A stretch of DNA of 64,000 nt from positions 168,977 through 232,976 of the forward strand of contig JAYRJQ010000007.1 in assembly GCA_041906185.1 (NCBI GenBank). Direction: 5' to 3'. Source of the stretch: Roseateles_B sp041906185 (GTDB taxonomy: Bacteria > Pseudomonadota > Gammaproteobacteria > Burkholderiales > Burkholderiaceae_C). Position 1 is the stretch's first letter; every line of letters begins with the position of its first letter. Positions 10,195-20,688 of the stretch are shown here, piece after piece. The translations under genes and the position numbers were made by a program. The notes below the pieces were generated by a model. It saw only the letters and a list, made by a program, of their open reading frames with translations, did no database searches and was not told where the DNA came from.

Positions 10195-10225
10195 GCCTGA
10201 GTTTCATGCCGCATGAAACTCAGGC
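10195..10225 (+). promoter_or_regulatory. Perfect 14-bp hairpin after the precursor gene
   Basis: Arms 10195-10208 and 10212-10225 are exact reverse complements with a three-base loop. It begins 15 bases after the precursor stop codon. No T run follows, so it is less likely to be a full terminator than a partial terminator or RNA-stabilising element. Such an element would let the precursor be made in excess over the enzymes downstream. Confidence 0.6.
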
Positions 10226-10291
10226 AGCGGGATGCATTCAGACATTCACCTGCCTCCGGGTGCATCCCGCCCTTTCCCAGACCCTCCCATC

Positions 10292-11464
10292 ATGAGCACC
10301 CCCGACATCCCAGCCCTGGTCTCCCAGGTCCAGCTCCAGGTCGTGGACGGTGCCTTCCAGGCCGAGCTCCAGGGCCGCCACTTCAAGATTCAACCCCGCC
10401 TGCACGAGACCCTGACGGTCCTGAAGCAGGAGGGCGTGGACGCCGGCTGCGAACGCCTGATGGACCGCTGGGGCGTGGCCCCCGCCGGCCGTGACGCGTT
10501 CAAGGCAGACCTTCTGGCGCGCATCGCCAGCCTGGCGCCCGAGCGCCCGAGCCGCTCCTACATCCACACCTCGATCACCGTCCTGCCCGCCCCGCTGGTG
10601 CAGCGCCTCGCCGCGCGCCTGGCCGGCCTGTTCGCCGCGCCCCTCGTGTGGGCTGCGAGCCTGCTGACGGTGCTGGTCCTCGCCGACCTCCTCGTCTTTC
10701 ACCAGGTGGGCGGCACGCAGCTGCGCAGCCTGGACCTGACGGCGCTGGACCTCCTGATGGGCTACGCCTGCATCGTGGCCGTCCTGCTGTTCCACGAGCT
10801 GGGCCATGCCGCGGGCATGCGCCACGTCGGGCAGCAGCCCCAGGAGATCGGCTTCGGCTTCTACCTCATCTTCCCGGTCTTCTTCGCCAACGTGAGCAAC
10901 GCCTGGCTGGTGGACCGGAAGTCCCGCTTCGTCGTGAACCTGGGCGGCATCTATTTCCAGATGCTCGCGGCCGTCGCGCTCTATGCCGGCATCGCGCTCA
11001 CCACGGGCCACACGCAGGCCTGGCTGACGCTGGCGTTCAAGTCGAACCTCGCCACAGCGATCTTCGTGCTGATCCCCTTCATCCGGAATGACGGCTATTG
11101 GCTGCTGGCCGATTTCCTCGGCCTGCACGACCTCTACCAGCGCGCCGGCGGCATGTGCTGGATCGTCTTCCAGCGCCTGCGCGCCCGCCTGGCGGTGACC
11201 GGCACCGAATGGTTCATCGCGGGGTATGCCGTCTGCAATTACCTGTTCCTGGCTTTCGTGAGCTGGGGATTGCTGAAATCCACCTATATCAGCTTCAACC
11301 GAAGTCTTGATATTGCCAGCACGCAAAGCCTGGAAACCCTGGCATTCGACCATCCGAGGATTCTCTTTTCTTCGGCCGTCAGCCTGATCCTGCTTTTCTT
11401 CTTCGCACGTCCCTTCCTGATGAGAGCGTATAGCCATGTCAAAAGCAGAACCCCCTCTCCATGA
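10292..11464 (+). CDS. M50-type membrane metalloprotease with PqqD-like N-terminal region
   Basis: 390 residues from ATG 10292 (the frame is open from ATG 10232). Residues ~15-85 (VDGAFQAELQGRHFKIQPRL..., then helices) resemble the winged-helix RiPP recognition element seen in PqqD-like domains. Residues ~115-330 are the site-2-protease-like membrane core: zinc motif HELGH (168-172) in a membrane segment, a second conserved region AWLVDRKSRFVVNLGGIYFQ, and RNDGYW (265-270) which should supply the third zinc ligand (D267). More membrane segments follow (about 309-328, 357-373). In this setting it probably removes the leader at the membrane. The 3' end is AT-richer and overlaps the next gene by 29 bases. 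Confidence 0.83.
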   Translation: MSTPDIPALVSQVQLQVVDGAFQAELQGRHFKIQPRLHETLTVLKQEGVDAGCERLMDRWGVAPAGRDAFKADLLARIASLAPERPSRSYIHTSITVLPAPLVQRLAARLAGLFAAPLVWAASLLTVLVLADLLVFHQVGGTQLRSLDLTALDLLMGYACIVAVLLFHELGHAAGMRHVGQQPQEIGFGFYLIFPVFFANVSNAWLVDRKSRFVVNLGGIYFQMLAAVALYAGIALTTGHTQAWLTLAFKSNLATAIFVLIPFIRNDGYWLLADFLGLHDLYQRAGGMCWIVFQRLRARLAVTGTEWFIAGYAVCNYLFLAFVSWGLLKSTYISFNRSLDIASTQSLETLAFDHPRILFSSAVSLILLFFFARPFLMRAYSHVKSRTPSP

Positions 11465-12590
11465 ACTGCGGGAAGCCCATCAAAATGCCTATTTTGATGC
11501 GGGTGACAGCGCCGCAGCCCTCAACCTGGATATTCCCGGCCCCGAGCGCCTGGACTGGTTGAGATTCCGTATCGCGCACGAATATTTCTTCCCGCAGCTT
11601 GCCCACGGCGAAAGCCGCCAGCAATACCGGGACAATTTCCGTCATCGCGAGATGAAGAAGTTCGAGTTCGGCGCCATCTGCGACCTCGAGACCGCCGGGC
11701 TGCTGAACCTGCAGCGCGGCCGTCCGGCCCAGGGGCCGGCGATCTACTGCTCCTACCACCTGGGCGCCTGGGCGATCCAGCCGGTGCTGCTGCTGCGCCG
11801 CGGTGTGCCGATGTCCATCGTGGCGGGCCCGGGCATGGCCCAGGAGCACGGCGGCGCGATGGTCCGCATGAACCAGCTGGGGCGCGAGCGCCAGCTCTGG
11901 GATGCCGAGCTCAACGTCCTCAACAGCGACGGCGCCGCCGCCCTGATCCAGATGATGCGCACGCTGCGCGAGGGGCGCAGCCTCTACATCTGCATCGACG
12001 GCCAGCGCGGCCAGCGCGGGCAGATGGCCTCGGCGGACGAGGACCGGCACACCGTGGGCCTGCGTTTCGCGGGGCGCGAGATCCTGGCGCGCATGGGCGC
12101 GGCCTACCTGGCGCACAAGCTGAGCCTGCCGCTGGTGCCCATGGTCTCCTGGCGCGAGGTGGACGGCACGGTGAGCGTCGAGATCGGCGAGCCCCTGCAT
12201 CCGGCCGGCGACCGCGAGAGCTTCGCCCAGCAGGCCCTGCAGCAGCTGTGGCACCGCTTCGAGGCCGCGGCCGTCCATCACGCCGAGCAGTGGGAAATGG
12301 GCTGGTACAGCTACCGGACCCGCGCGCAGCAGCGCCGCATGGGCGCCTTCGAGCCCCAGCGCCACTACCGCTTCAACGAGGACCGCTACCACCTGTACGA
12401 GCCCTCGCAGGGCCTGCTGCTGGATTCGCAGACCGACGAGCTCAAGCGCGTGCCGCCCATCTACACGAGCTGGATGCAGCGCCTGCGTGACAGCCGGCAA
12501 GGCATCTCCGGCCAGTGGCTGGCCCAGTTCTTCAAGGACCCGCAGTCCCTGCAACAGATCGTCGCCAGCGAGCTGCTGGTGGCCCAATGA
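11436..12590 (+). CDS. LpxL/HtrB-like acyltransferase homologue with altered active site
   Basis: 384 residues. The first ~300 resemble the lysophospholipid/lipid A late acyltransferase family: YHLGAWAIQPVLLLRRGVPM (about 107-126), a GRSLYICIDGQRGQRG region, and FAGREILARMGAAYLAHKLSLPLVPM. The family catalytic motif is HX4(D/E); here H108 is kept but the acidic position is alanine (HLGAWA), so normal acyl transfer is doubtful. There is no clear N-terminal membrane anchor. Residues ~300-384 (RFNEDRYHLYEPSQGLLLD...) form an extra tail with a strand-strand-helix pattern a little like a PqqD-type domain. Its place between protease and maturase suggests it modifies or binds the peptide, perhaps by lipidation. 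Confidence 0.72.
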   Translation: MSKAEPPLHELREAHQNAYFDAGDSAAALNLDIPGPERLDWLRFRIAHEYFFPQLAHGESRQQYRDNFRHREMKKFEFGAICDLETAGLLNLQRGRPAQGPAIYCSYHLGAWAIQPVLLLRRGVPMSIVAGPGMAQEHGGAMVRMNQLGRERQLWDAELNVLNSDGAAALIQMMRTLREGRSLYICIDGQRGQRGQMASADEDRHTVGLRFAGREILARMGAAYLAHKLSLPLVPMVSWREVDGTVSVEIGEPLHPAGDRESFAQQALQQLWHRFEAAAVHHAEQWEMGWYSYRTRAQQRRMGAFEPQRHYRFNEDRYHLYEPSQGLLLDSQTDELKRVPPIYTSWMQRLRDSRQGISGQWLAQFFKDPQSLQQIVASELLVAQ

Positions 12591-13963
12591 CCATGAGCAC
12601 CTCCCCTGCCCTGCGCGCCAGCCACTACCTGGCCGTGAGCCCCGCGGTCGGCCGGCGCGCCTTCCGCATGGTCTATTCGACCCGCAGCGCCCGCTCGCTG
12701 CTGATGAGCGACGCCGACTGGGCCGACGTCCAGCACGGCCGCATCGACCAGCTGCCCAGCGCGCTGAAGACCGCGCTGGTCGAGCACAAGATCCTGGTGC
12801 CGGCCCACGAGGACGAGCGAGCCCTGGTCCTGGCCCACAACAAGGCCTCGATCAAGTCGGACGACATGCTCTACCTCGGCATCGCGCCGTCGGCGAACTG
12901 CCAGCTCGGCTGCGACTACTGCGGCCAGAAGCACGAGAACCGGCGCATGGACGACCCCATCATGCAGGGCGTGCTGAAGCGGGCCGAGCACAAGCTGGCG
13001 CAGCGCGGCGGCTACAAGCGCCTGCAGATCGGCTGGTTCGGTGCCGAGCCGCTGCTGGGCATCGCCTCCATCCGCACCCTGACGCCGCGTCTGCAGGCCC
13101 TCGCGGCAGAGCACCGCCTGGCCTACAGCGCCCAGATGGCCACCAACGGCGTGGCGCTCACACCCAAGCTCTTCTTCGAGCTGGTGGAGCAGCACCGCGT
13201 GATGGCCTTCGACATCACCCTGGACGGCGCTCGCGAGTTCCACGACCAGCGCCGCGTGACCAAGGACGGCCGCCCCTCCTTCGACACCATCCTCAACAAT
13301 CTCAAGGGCATCGCCGCCGACCCTCGCTTCGCGAGCTGCGGCGCCTGGATCTCCATCCGCTGCAATGTCGACGGTCGCAACCACGACGGCACGATCGCCC
13401 TTGTCGAGACGCTGCGCGAGCAGGACCTGCTGCGCCACTTCCGCTTCTACACGGCGCCCGTCCACAGCTGGGGCAACGACGCGCACCTGGAGTCCCTCAG
13501 CCAGCAGCGCTATGCCGACTTCGAGGTCGATCTGCTCGGCCGGCTGATCGACGCCGGGCAGTCGCCGAGCCTCGTGCCCAAGGCGCTCAAGCCCATCGTG
13601 TGCATGAGCGTGCGCGAGGAGGCCGAGCTGATCGACCCCTACGGCGAGGCCTTCAACTGCACGGAGGTCTCGCAGGTGCCGGCCTACCAGGAGGTGCGCT
13701 TCTACCGCCTGGACGACGTGCGCAAGCCCGCGATCAGCCCGCCCAAGGCGCGCCCCTTCTCCGACTGGAACGACCGCATCCTCGCCGGCGAGGTGCCCTG
13801 CCACAGCTGCCGCATCCTGCCCATCTGCGGCGGCAAGTGCCCCAAGCACTGGACGGAAGGCATCTCGCCCTGCCCCTCCATCAAGCACAACATCGAAGCC
13901 CGCCTCACGCTGGAGATGGTCCGCCTGAACCGCCAGGGCCGTCTCGTCAACCGGAGCCAATGA
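12587..13963 (+). CDS. Radical SAM/SPASM peptide maturase
   Basis: 458 residues from ATG 12587, which overlaps the previous stop codon (ATGA). An N-terminal region (1-90) of the sort used for leader recognition is followed by the radical SAM core with CxxxCxxC (C105, C109, C112) binding the SAM-cleaving 4Fe-4S cluster, and a GGEPL-type motif as WFGAEPLL. The C-terminal SPASM domain has the full cysteine set for auxiliary clusters: C339, C358, then CHSC (405, 408), C414, C418 and C429. Enzymes of this class make thioether, C-C or other crosslinks or excise residues in precursor peptides. The likely substrate is the 51-residue peptide at 10025. Confidence 0.93.
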   Translation: MTMSTSPALRASHYLAVSPAVGRRAFRMVYSTRSARSLLMSDADWADVQHGRIDQLPSALKTALVEHKILVPAHEDERALVLAHNKASIKSDDMLYLGIAPSANCQLGCDYCGQKHENRRMDDPIMQGVLKRAEHKLAQRGGYKRLQIGWFGAEPLLGIASIRTLTPRLQALAAEHRLAYSAQMATNGVALTPKLFFELVEQHRVMAFDITLDGAREFHDQRRVTKDGRPSFDTILNNLKGIAADPRFASCGAWISIRCNVDGRNHDGTIALVETLREQDLLRHFRFYTAPVHSWGNDAHLESLSQQRYADFEVDLLGRLIDAGQSPSLVPKALKPIVCMSVREEAELIDPYGEAFNCTEVSQVPAYQEVRFYRLDDVRKPAISPPKARPFSDWNDRILAGEVPCHSCRILPICGGKCPKHWTEGISPCPSIKHNIEARLTLEMVRLNRQGRLVNRSQ

Positions 13964-14727
13964 CCATGAGCAAGCCCACCGCCCTCTCCCGCCTTCTCGC
14001 CCTGGCCCTGCTGGCCGCCGCCACGCTGCCGGCCGGCACGCAGGCCGCCAGCATCGAGACCGAACCCGGCACGCCGGACGCCGTCGAGGTCAACGGCAAG
14101 CGCAGCTCGGTGATGCCCTACGAGACCTGGGCCCGTACCGTGCGCCCCATCCATGAGCTGAGCCACGGCCACATCCGCCAGGGCATGCGGCTGTTCAGCC
14201 GGGACAAGAGCACGCCGCTGCGCGTGAGCGTCTACGACGAGGACAAGGACGTGGCCATCACCCCGGCCATCGGCGAGCTCTACGTCGTGCCGCACGACCT
14301 GCCGGTGGACGTCAAGCAGGCCGACCTCACCGTGAACCGCGCCGACGGCGCCTGGGGCGTGGGCAACTTCGCCCTCGTGCCGCAGCTCGGCGGCAGCGCC
14401 TCCGACATGGGCTGGGTGCGCCAGGTGCTGCGCGACTACCAGGCCGTGTACCGCGAGCGCTTCCCCTTCAAGTGGCGCCTGCTGTCGCGCTCCGACGCCA
14501 GCTTCGACGTGTGCTCCACCCGCGAGGACCAGTCACTCAAGGCCAGCAGCGCCGACGGCACCGAGCTCGCCACCGTGCGCCTGGACAGCAAGGTCAAGGA
14601 GCACAGCCAGACGACCGGCCGCACGCTGTACTGCGCCAGCATCAAGGCCGATGCCGGCTGGGACGACCAGGTCCGCCTCACGCTGCCCGAGCACGCCGTC
14701 GCGCTGATCGGCTTCCGCCTGCTCTGA
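13960..14727 (+). CDS. Secreted protein of unknown function in the peptide operon
   Basis: 255 residues; the start overlaps the maturase stop codon (ATGA at 13960-13963). A clear Sec signal peptide (LSRLLALALLAAATLPAGTQA, cleavage near residue 29) shows export. The mature part is mostly polar with beta-rich patches (SVYDEDKDVAITPAIGELYVV, LTVNRADGAWGVGNFALVP) and two cysteines (C185, C225) that could form a disulfide in the periplasm. I recognise no catalytic motif or family. Position suggests a periplasmic partner of the exporter, an immunity protein or a final processing factor. Confidence 0.75.
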   Translation: MTMSKPTALSRLLALALLAAATLPAGTQAASIETEPGTPDAVEVNGKRSSVMPYETWARTVRPIHELSHGHIRQGMRLFSRDKSTPLRVSVYDEDKDVAITPAIGELYVVPHDLPVDVKQADLTVNRADGAWGVGNFALVPQLGGSASDMGWVRQVLRDYQAVYRERFPFKWRLLSRSDASFDVCSTREDQSLKASSADGTELATVRLDSKVKEHSQTTGRTLYCASIKADAGWDDQVRLTLPEHAVALIGFRLL

Positions 14728-14803
14728 CCCCCCCGGGGCGCCCGGGCGCCCCCGAACACATGAGCCCCGCGGCGCCGCGCGCCCGGGCTGCAAGGAGATC
14801 GAG

Positions 14804-15988
14804 ATGCTCAAGAATCGTCGCCGCTGGTTCGTGCTGGGCAGCGTGCTCACCACCGCCCTGCTCGCCGGCTGGGCCTGGAACAGCCAGGCCTCCAGCAGCA
14901 CCCGCCCGTCGCCCTTCAAGTCCGCCGCGCTGGACGAAGGCGCCATCACGCAGGTCATCATGGCCAACGGCAGCCTGCAGCCGGTGTCCACCGTGACCGT
15001 GGGCACGGCCGTCAGCGGCACCGTGGCGCAGCGCCTGGTCGACTTCAACGACAAGGTCGTCAAGGGCCAGGTGCTGGCGCGGCTGGACTCCGCCAATTTC
15101 GAGGCCCGCGAGCGCCAGGCGCGCGCCCAGCTGGCGTCGGCCGAGGCTCGCCTCGCCTTCGCCGAGGCCACGCTGCGCCGCAACGAGGCGCTGGCCGCCC
15201 AGGGCTTCATCTCAACCCCGCAGCGCGACCAGAGCCTGCGCGAGGCCGAGGCCGCACGCGCCGACCGCGAGCTGGCCCGCGCGCAGCTCGACGCCGCCCG
15301 CACCGACCTGAACAACAGCATCATCCGCGCCCCGGTCGACGGCGTCGTCATCAAGCGCAGCATCGACGTCGGCCAGACCGTCGCCGCGAGCTTCCAGACG
15401 CCGGAGCTCTTCCTGCTGGCCCGCGACCTCAACGAGATGGTCATCCAGGCCAACGTCAGCGAGGCCGATGTCGGTCTGATCCGCGAAGGCCAGAAGGTGC
15501 GCTTCGTGGTGGATGCCTTCCCCTCGCGCGAGTTCGAGGGCCGCGTGCAGCAGTTCCGCCTGAACCCGACCAACACGCAGGGCGTGGTGACCTACACCGT
15601 CATCGTCAACGTCGCCAACCCGGACGGCCTGCTCAAGCCCGGCATGACCGCGCAGACGCGCATCGTCGTGGCCAGCAGCGAGAAGAGCCTGCGCCTGCCG
15701 ACCGCCGCGCTGCGCTTCAAGCCGAACGACGACGAGCTGCTCGTCAAGCGCCTGAAGAAGGGCGAGACCAGCCCCTCGGCCAACGACGACGGCGTGCTCA
15801 GCAGCCTGCGGGACGGCGAGCGGGTGTTCAAGGTCTACACCGAGGGCGCAAACCGCAAGCTGGAGGCGCACGAGGTCACCATCGGCATCTCGAACACCCG
15901 CTTCACCGAGCTGCTCAGCGGAGACCTGAAGCCTGGCGACACCGTCGTCATCCGCCGCGCCAAGACCGACGTGCGCGAAGGGGCCTGA
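14804..15988 (+). CDS. HlyD/MacA-type membrane fusion protein
   Basis: 394 residues. One N-terminal membrane anchor (about 9-25), then a biotinyl-lipoyl half (NGSLQPVSTVTVGTAVSGTVAQRL), an alpha-hairpin coiled coil (about 100-165, rich in Ala/Arg/Glu), the second lipoyl half (IIRAPVDGVVIKRSIDVGQTV) and beta-barrel and membrane-proximal domains. It bridges the ABC permease to an outer-membrane channel; no TolC-like gene is in the window. It begins 76 bases after the secreted protein and is followed at once by the ATPase. Confidence 0.92.
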   Translation: MLKNRRRWFVLGSVLTTALLAGWAWNSQASSSTRPSPFKSAALDEGAITQVIMANGSLQPVSTVTVGTAVSGTVAQRLVDFNDKVVKGQVLARLDSANFEARERQARAQLASAEARLAFAEATLRRNEALAAQGFISTPQRDQSLREAEAARADRELARAQLDAARTDLNNSIIRAPVDGVVIKRSIDVGQTVAASFQTPELFLLARDLNEMVIQANVSEADVGLIREGQKVRFVVDAFPSREFEGRVQQFRLNPTNTQGVVTYTVIVNVANPDGLLKPGMTAQTRIVVASSEKSLRLPTAALRFKPNDDELLVKRLKKGETSPSANDDGVLSSLRDGERVFKVYTEGANRKLEAHEVTIGISNTRFTELLSGDLKPGDTVVIRRAKTDVREGA

Positions 15989-15989
15989 C

Positions 15990-16741
<752 letters not shown>

Positions 16742-16745
<4 letters not shown>

Positions 16746-17956
16746 GACCCCTCCAGATCTTCATCGAGGCCCTGCGGGCCCTGAACGGCAACCGCCTGCG
16801 CAGCGCGCTCACCATGCTCGGCGTGGTGATCGGCATCGCCTCGGTGCTGCTGATGCTCAGCGTGGGCGACTCCGTGCGCGCCTTCATCGCCAAGGAGCTG
16901 GCCGTGCTGGGCAGCAACCAGCTGATCGTCCAGCCCGGCACGCCGGTGGACGGCGGTGTGCGGCGCCGCGCGGGCGAGGTGCCCAACCTCACGGTCGACG
17001 ACGCCCGCGCCCTGGCCCAGCTGCCCAGCCTGCGCGGCGCGGCGCCCGCGCTGCAGGGCTTCTTCCAGCTTCACTACGGTGACGCCAACAGCAACCAGAC
17101 CGTGCTGGGCATCACCCCCGCGATGCTGGAGCTGCGCAACTGGCAGATCGACCGCGGCGTGGCCCTGGACGAGCGCGACGTGCAGTCGGCCAACCGCGTC
17201 GTGGTGATCGGCTCCGCCCTGGCCCGCAAGTACTACGCCGACCGCGACCCGCTCGGCCAGGTCGTGCGCCTGGACGGCCAGCCCTTCACCATCATCGGCG
17301 TGCTGGCGGGCAAGGGCCGCACGCTGGACGGCACGGAGCTGGGCGAGCTGGTGCTGGTGCCCATCAGCGCCATGCCCCTGCGCCTGTCGCGGCCCGGCCT
17401 CGTGCACTACATCAGCCTGCAGGCCCGCGACGCCAAGCAGATGGACGACGCTCGCCAGGACGCCGAGGAGCTGCTGCGCGACCGCCACCACATCACCGGC
17501 GACAAGAAGGACGACTTCGCCATCACCGACCTCGCCAGCATCGCCGAGACGGGCTCGTCGATCGCCCGCGGGCTGTCCATCGGCCTGGGCGTGATCGGTG
17601 CGATCTCCCTGCTCGTGGGCGGCATCGGCATCATGAACATCATGCTGGTGAGCGTCTCCGAGCGGGTGCGCGAGATCGGCATCCGCATGGCCATCGGCGC
17701 CAAGCCGCGGGACGTGCTCTGGCAGTTCCTGGGCGAGTCCGTGGTGCTGTGCCTCATCGGCGGTCTCGTGGGCCTCGGGCTGGCGGCGCTGGGCGCCGTG
17801 GGCATCAATGCGCTGGACAAGGTCGTGGTGAGCCTCTCCGCCCAGCACGTGGTGGTGGCGGTCGGCTTCGCGAGCCTCGTCGGCCTCTTCTTCGGCTACT
17901 ACCCGGCGCGGCGCGCGTCGAAGCTGCTGCCGATCGAGTGCCTGCGGCAGGACTGA
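16742..17956 (+). CDS. MacB-type ABC transporter permease
   Basis: 404 residues with the MacB/FtsX layout: membrane segment 1 (LTMLGVVIGIASVLLMLSV), a large periplasmic domain (~50-270), then three C-terminal membrane segments (about 280-300, 335-355, 365-390) with the MNIMLVSVSERVREIGIRMAIGA loop characteristic of FtsX-like permeases. The ATG overlaps the ATPase stop codon. With the fusion protein and ATPase it makes a complete inner-membrane part of a tripartite exporter, the same general type as the darobactin exporter genes. It is the last gene before a strong terminator. Confidence 0.93.
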
Positions 17957-17977
17957 GCCCCGCCTCGCCAGCCGCAT

Positions 17978-18004
17978 GGGCCGGACCTTGTCCGGCCCTT
18001 TTTT
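17978..18004 (+). terminator. Rho-independent terminator ending the peptide operon
   Basis: A perfect nine-pair GC stem (17978-17986 with 17990-17998), three-base loop and six T (17999-18004), 21 bases after the permease stop. Confidence 0.93.
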
Positions 18005-18101
18005 CTGATCCGGCAGCACCAGGGCAGCGGCCGCCCGGCTTTCGCCACAAGGCTGGTATCAGAGCGGCATGGGTGGCAACCCGCCCCCGCATGAGCAAAA
18101 A

Positions 18102-18157
18102 TTTGCGCGAAAGAGGCCATCGGCGCAAACTTCCACCACCTATGCGTTCCCCGCATA
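18102..18157 (+). promoter_or_regulatory. Two inverted repeats upstream of gdhA
   Basis: TTTGCGC (18102-18108) and GCGCAAA (18123-18129) form an interrupted palindrome whose arm centres lie 21 bases apart, two helical turns. A second, TATGCG-N5-CGCATA, lies at 18141-18157. Both could be operators for the glutamate dehydrogenase gene starting at 18248. No regulator can be named. Confidence 0.35.
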
Positions 18158-18247
18158 AGCGCATGTGCACTCGGCTTTGGATTCACTGGCCTCGTGATCC
18201 CTGTTCGCGATACCGTTCGCGCCACGCTAAAGATTACGGAGCATTAC

Positions 18248-19519
<1,272 letters not shown>

Positions 19520-19561
19520 TCCCTCGGGATGTCGACGGCGGCTGCGGCCGCCCGGACCCAA

Positions 19562-19594
19562 GGCCCGCCCTGGCAACGCCCGGCGGGCCTTTTT
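19562..19594 (+). terminator. Terminator of gdhA
   Basis: Eight-pair GC stem (19562-19569 with 19582-19589), 12-base loop, then TTTTT (19590-19594), 42 bases after the stop. Confidence 0.85.
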
Positions 19595-19633
19595 CATGGG
19601 CGGCGGCGGCGGCCCTGTGGCATCATTCCGGGC

Positions 19634-19849
19634 ATGAAAGCGCTGATGAGCCCCCTCGCCAAGGCCGTCCTGGCTGACCCGCAGGCCAAAGGCCAGCTGC
19701 GCCACTACCTGGCGCGCAAGTCCGCCATTGCCGCGCAGGCCGCCCCCGAAGCCGCCGACGTGACCCCGCAGGCCACCGTCATCGAGCTCAAGGCCGATGG
19801 CGGCCGCACCCTCAAGCTCACCCCCGTCGTCGTTCCGCGGGCCGCCTGA
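19634..19849 (+). CDS. Small hypothetical protein (71 aa)
   Basis: 71 residues starting MKALMSPLAKAVLADPQAKGQLRHYLARKSA: a basic helical N-terminal half, an Ala-rich linker, and a short strand-forming C-terminus (TVIELKADGGRTLKLTPVVV). It has no signal peptide or cysteine. It lies between a terminator and the next gene, which begins 24 bases downstream, so the two may be co-transcribed. I recognise no family. Confidence 0.55.
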   Translation: MKALMSPLAKAVLADPQAKGQLRHYLARKSAIAAQAAPEAADVTPQATVIELKADGGRTLKLTPVVVPRAA

Positions 19850-19873
19850 CCCCCGGCATCGTCGAACGCGGGC

Positions 19874-20638
19874 ATGAACTTCGCACTGCCGACGCTGGCC
19901 GTCTTCGCGCTGCTGCTGCCGGGTTTCATCGCCCGCTCCCGCATCAAGCGCATCGAGCGCCAGTCCCTCGACTACTCCCCCTTCGGCCAGATCGTCAGCG
20001 AGGCCCTCGTCTGGGCCCTGGCCTTGCACCTGCTGTGGTGCGGCCTGGCCTGGCTGCTGACGGCCTACGAGCCACGCCCCGAGGTGTTGCTGCGCCTGCT
20101 GGGCTCCGACAACGCGCGCCAGGCCCAGTCCGTCGAGGCCATCGCCGCCATGGCCGGGCCCATCACGGCCTACCTCGGCAGCCTGCTGCTCTTCGCCTAC
20201 CTGATGCCCACGGCCCTGCGCCGCCTCATCAGCCGCTGGCGCCTGGACAGCCACCGCTCGCGCCTGAGCGCCTGGCTGCGCTTCTCCGGCGCCCCCTGGT
20301 ACTACCTGCTCACCGGCGCGGACTTCCCCCGCGGCCATGCGCCCGACCTCATCGCCGTCAGCGCCATCGTCAACATCGCGGGCGAGGCCTTCCTCTACAC
20401 CGGCCTGCTGAGCGACTACTTCCTCGACCCCGAGGGCAAGCTCGACCGCCTGGTGCTGCGCGAGGTCATGCGCCGCCCCCTCGCCGCCGACAAGCCCGAG
20501 CACCCCGGCGCGGACGGCAGCCCCCTGCTCTTCACCGACCGCTTCTATGTGGTCGACGGGGACTATTTCGTGCTGCGCTACAGCGAGCTGATCACGCTCA
20601 ACATCGAGTACATCAAGCTGGCCGAGCAGGCCGCCTGA
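19874..20638 (+). CDS. Membrane protein resembling DUF6338
   Basis: 254 residues. An N-terminal membrane segment starts almost at once (LPTLAVFALLLPGFIARSRI), with further hydrophobic segments at about 37-56 and 88-110; the C-terminal ~130 residues are soluble and end with a beta-like stretch (FYVVDGDYFVLRYSELITLN). The arrangement resembles the DUF6338 family often found near defence or surface genes, but the assignment is from memory of pattern, not a search. No catalytic motif is visible. kdsD starts 50 bases later behind its own -10-like box. Confidence 0.6.
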   Translation: MNFALPTLAVFALLLPGFIARSRIKRIERQSLDYSPFGQIVSEALVWALALHLLWCGLAWLLTAYEPRPEVLLRLLGSDNARQAQSVEAIAAMAGPITAYLGSLLLFAYLMPTALRRLISRWRLDSHRSRLSAWLRFSGAPWYYLLTGADFPRGHAPDLIAVSAIVNIAGEAFLYTGLLSDYFLDPEGKLDRLVLREVMRRPLAADKPEHPGADGSPLLFTDRFYVVDGDYFVLRYSELITLNIEYIKLAEQAA

Positions 20639-20688
20639 GCCCGCCACCGCCCCCTCGGCGCACGGCCCCGGTTGGTACACTGCCGCCC

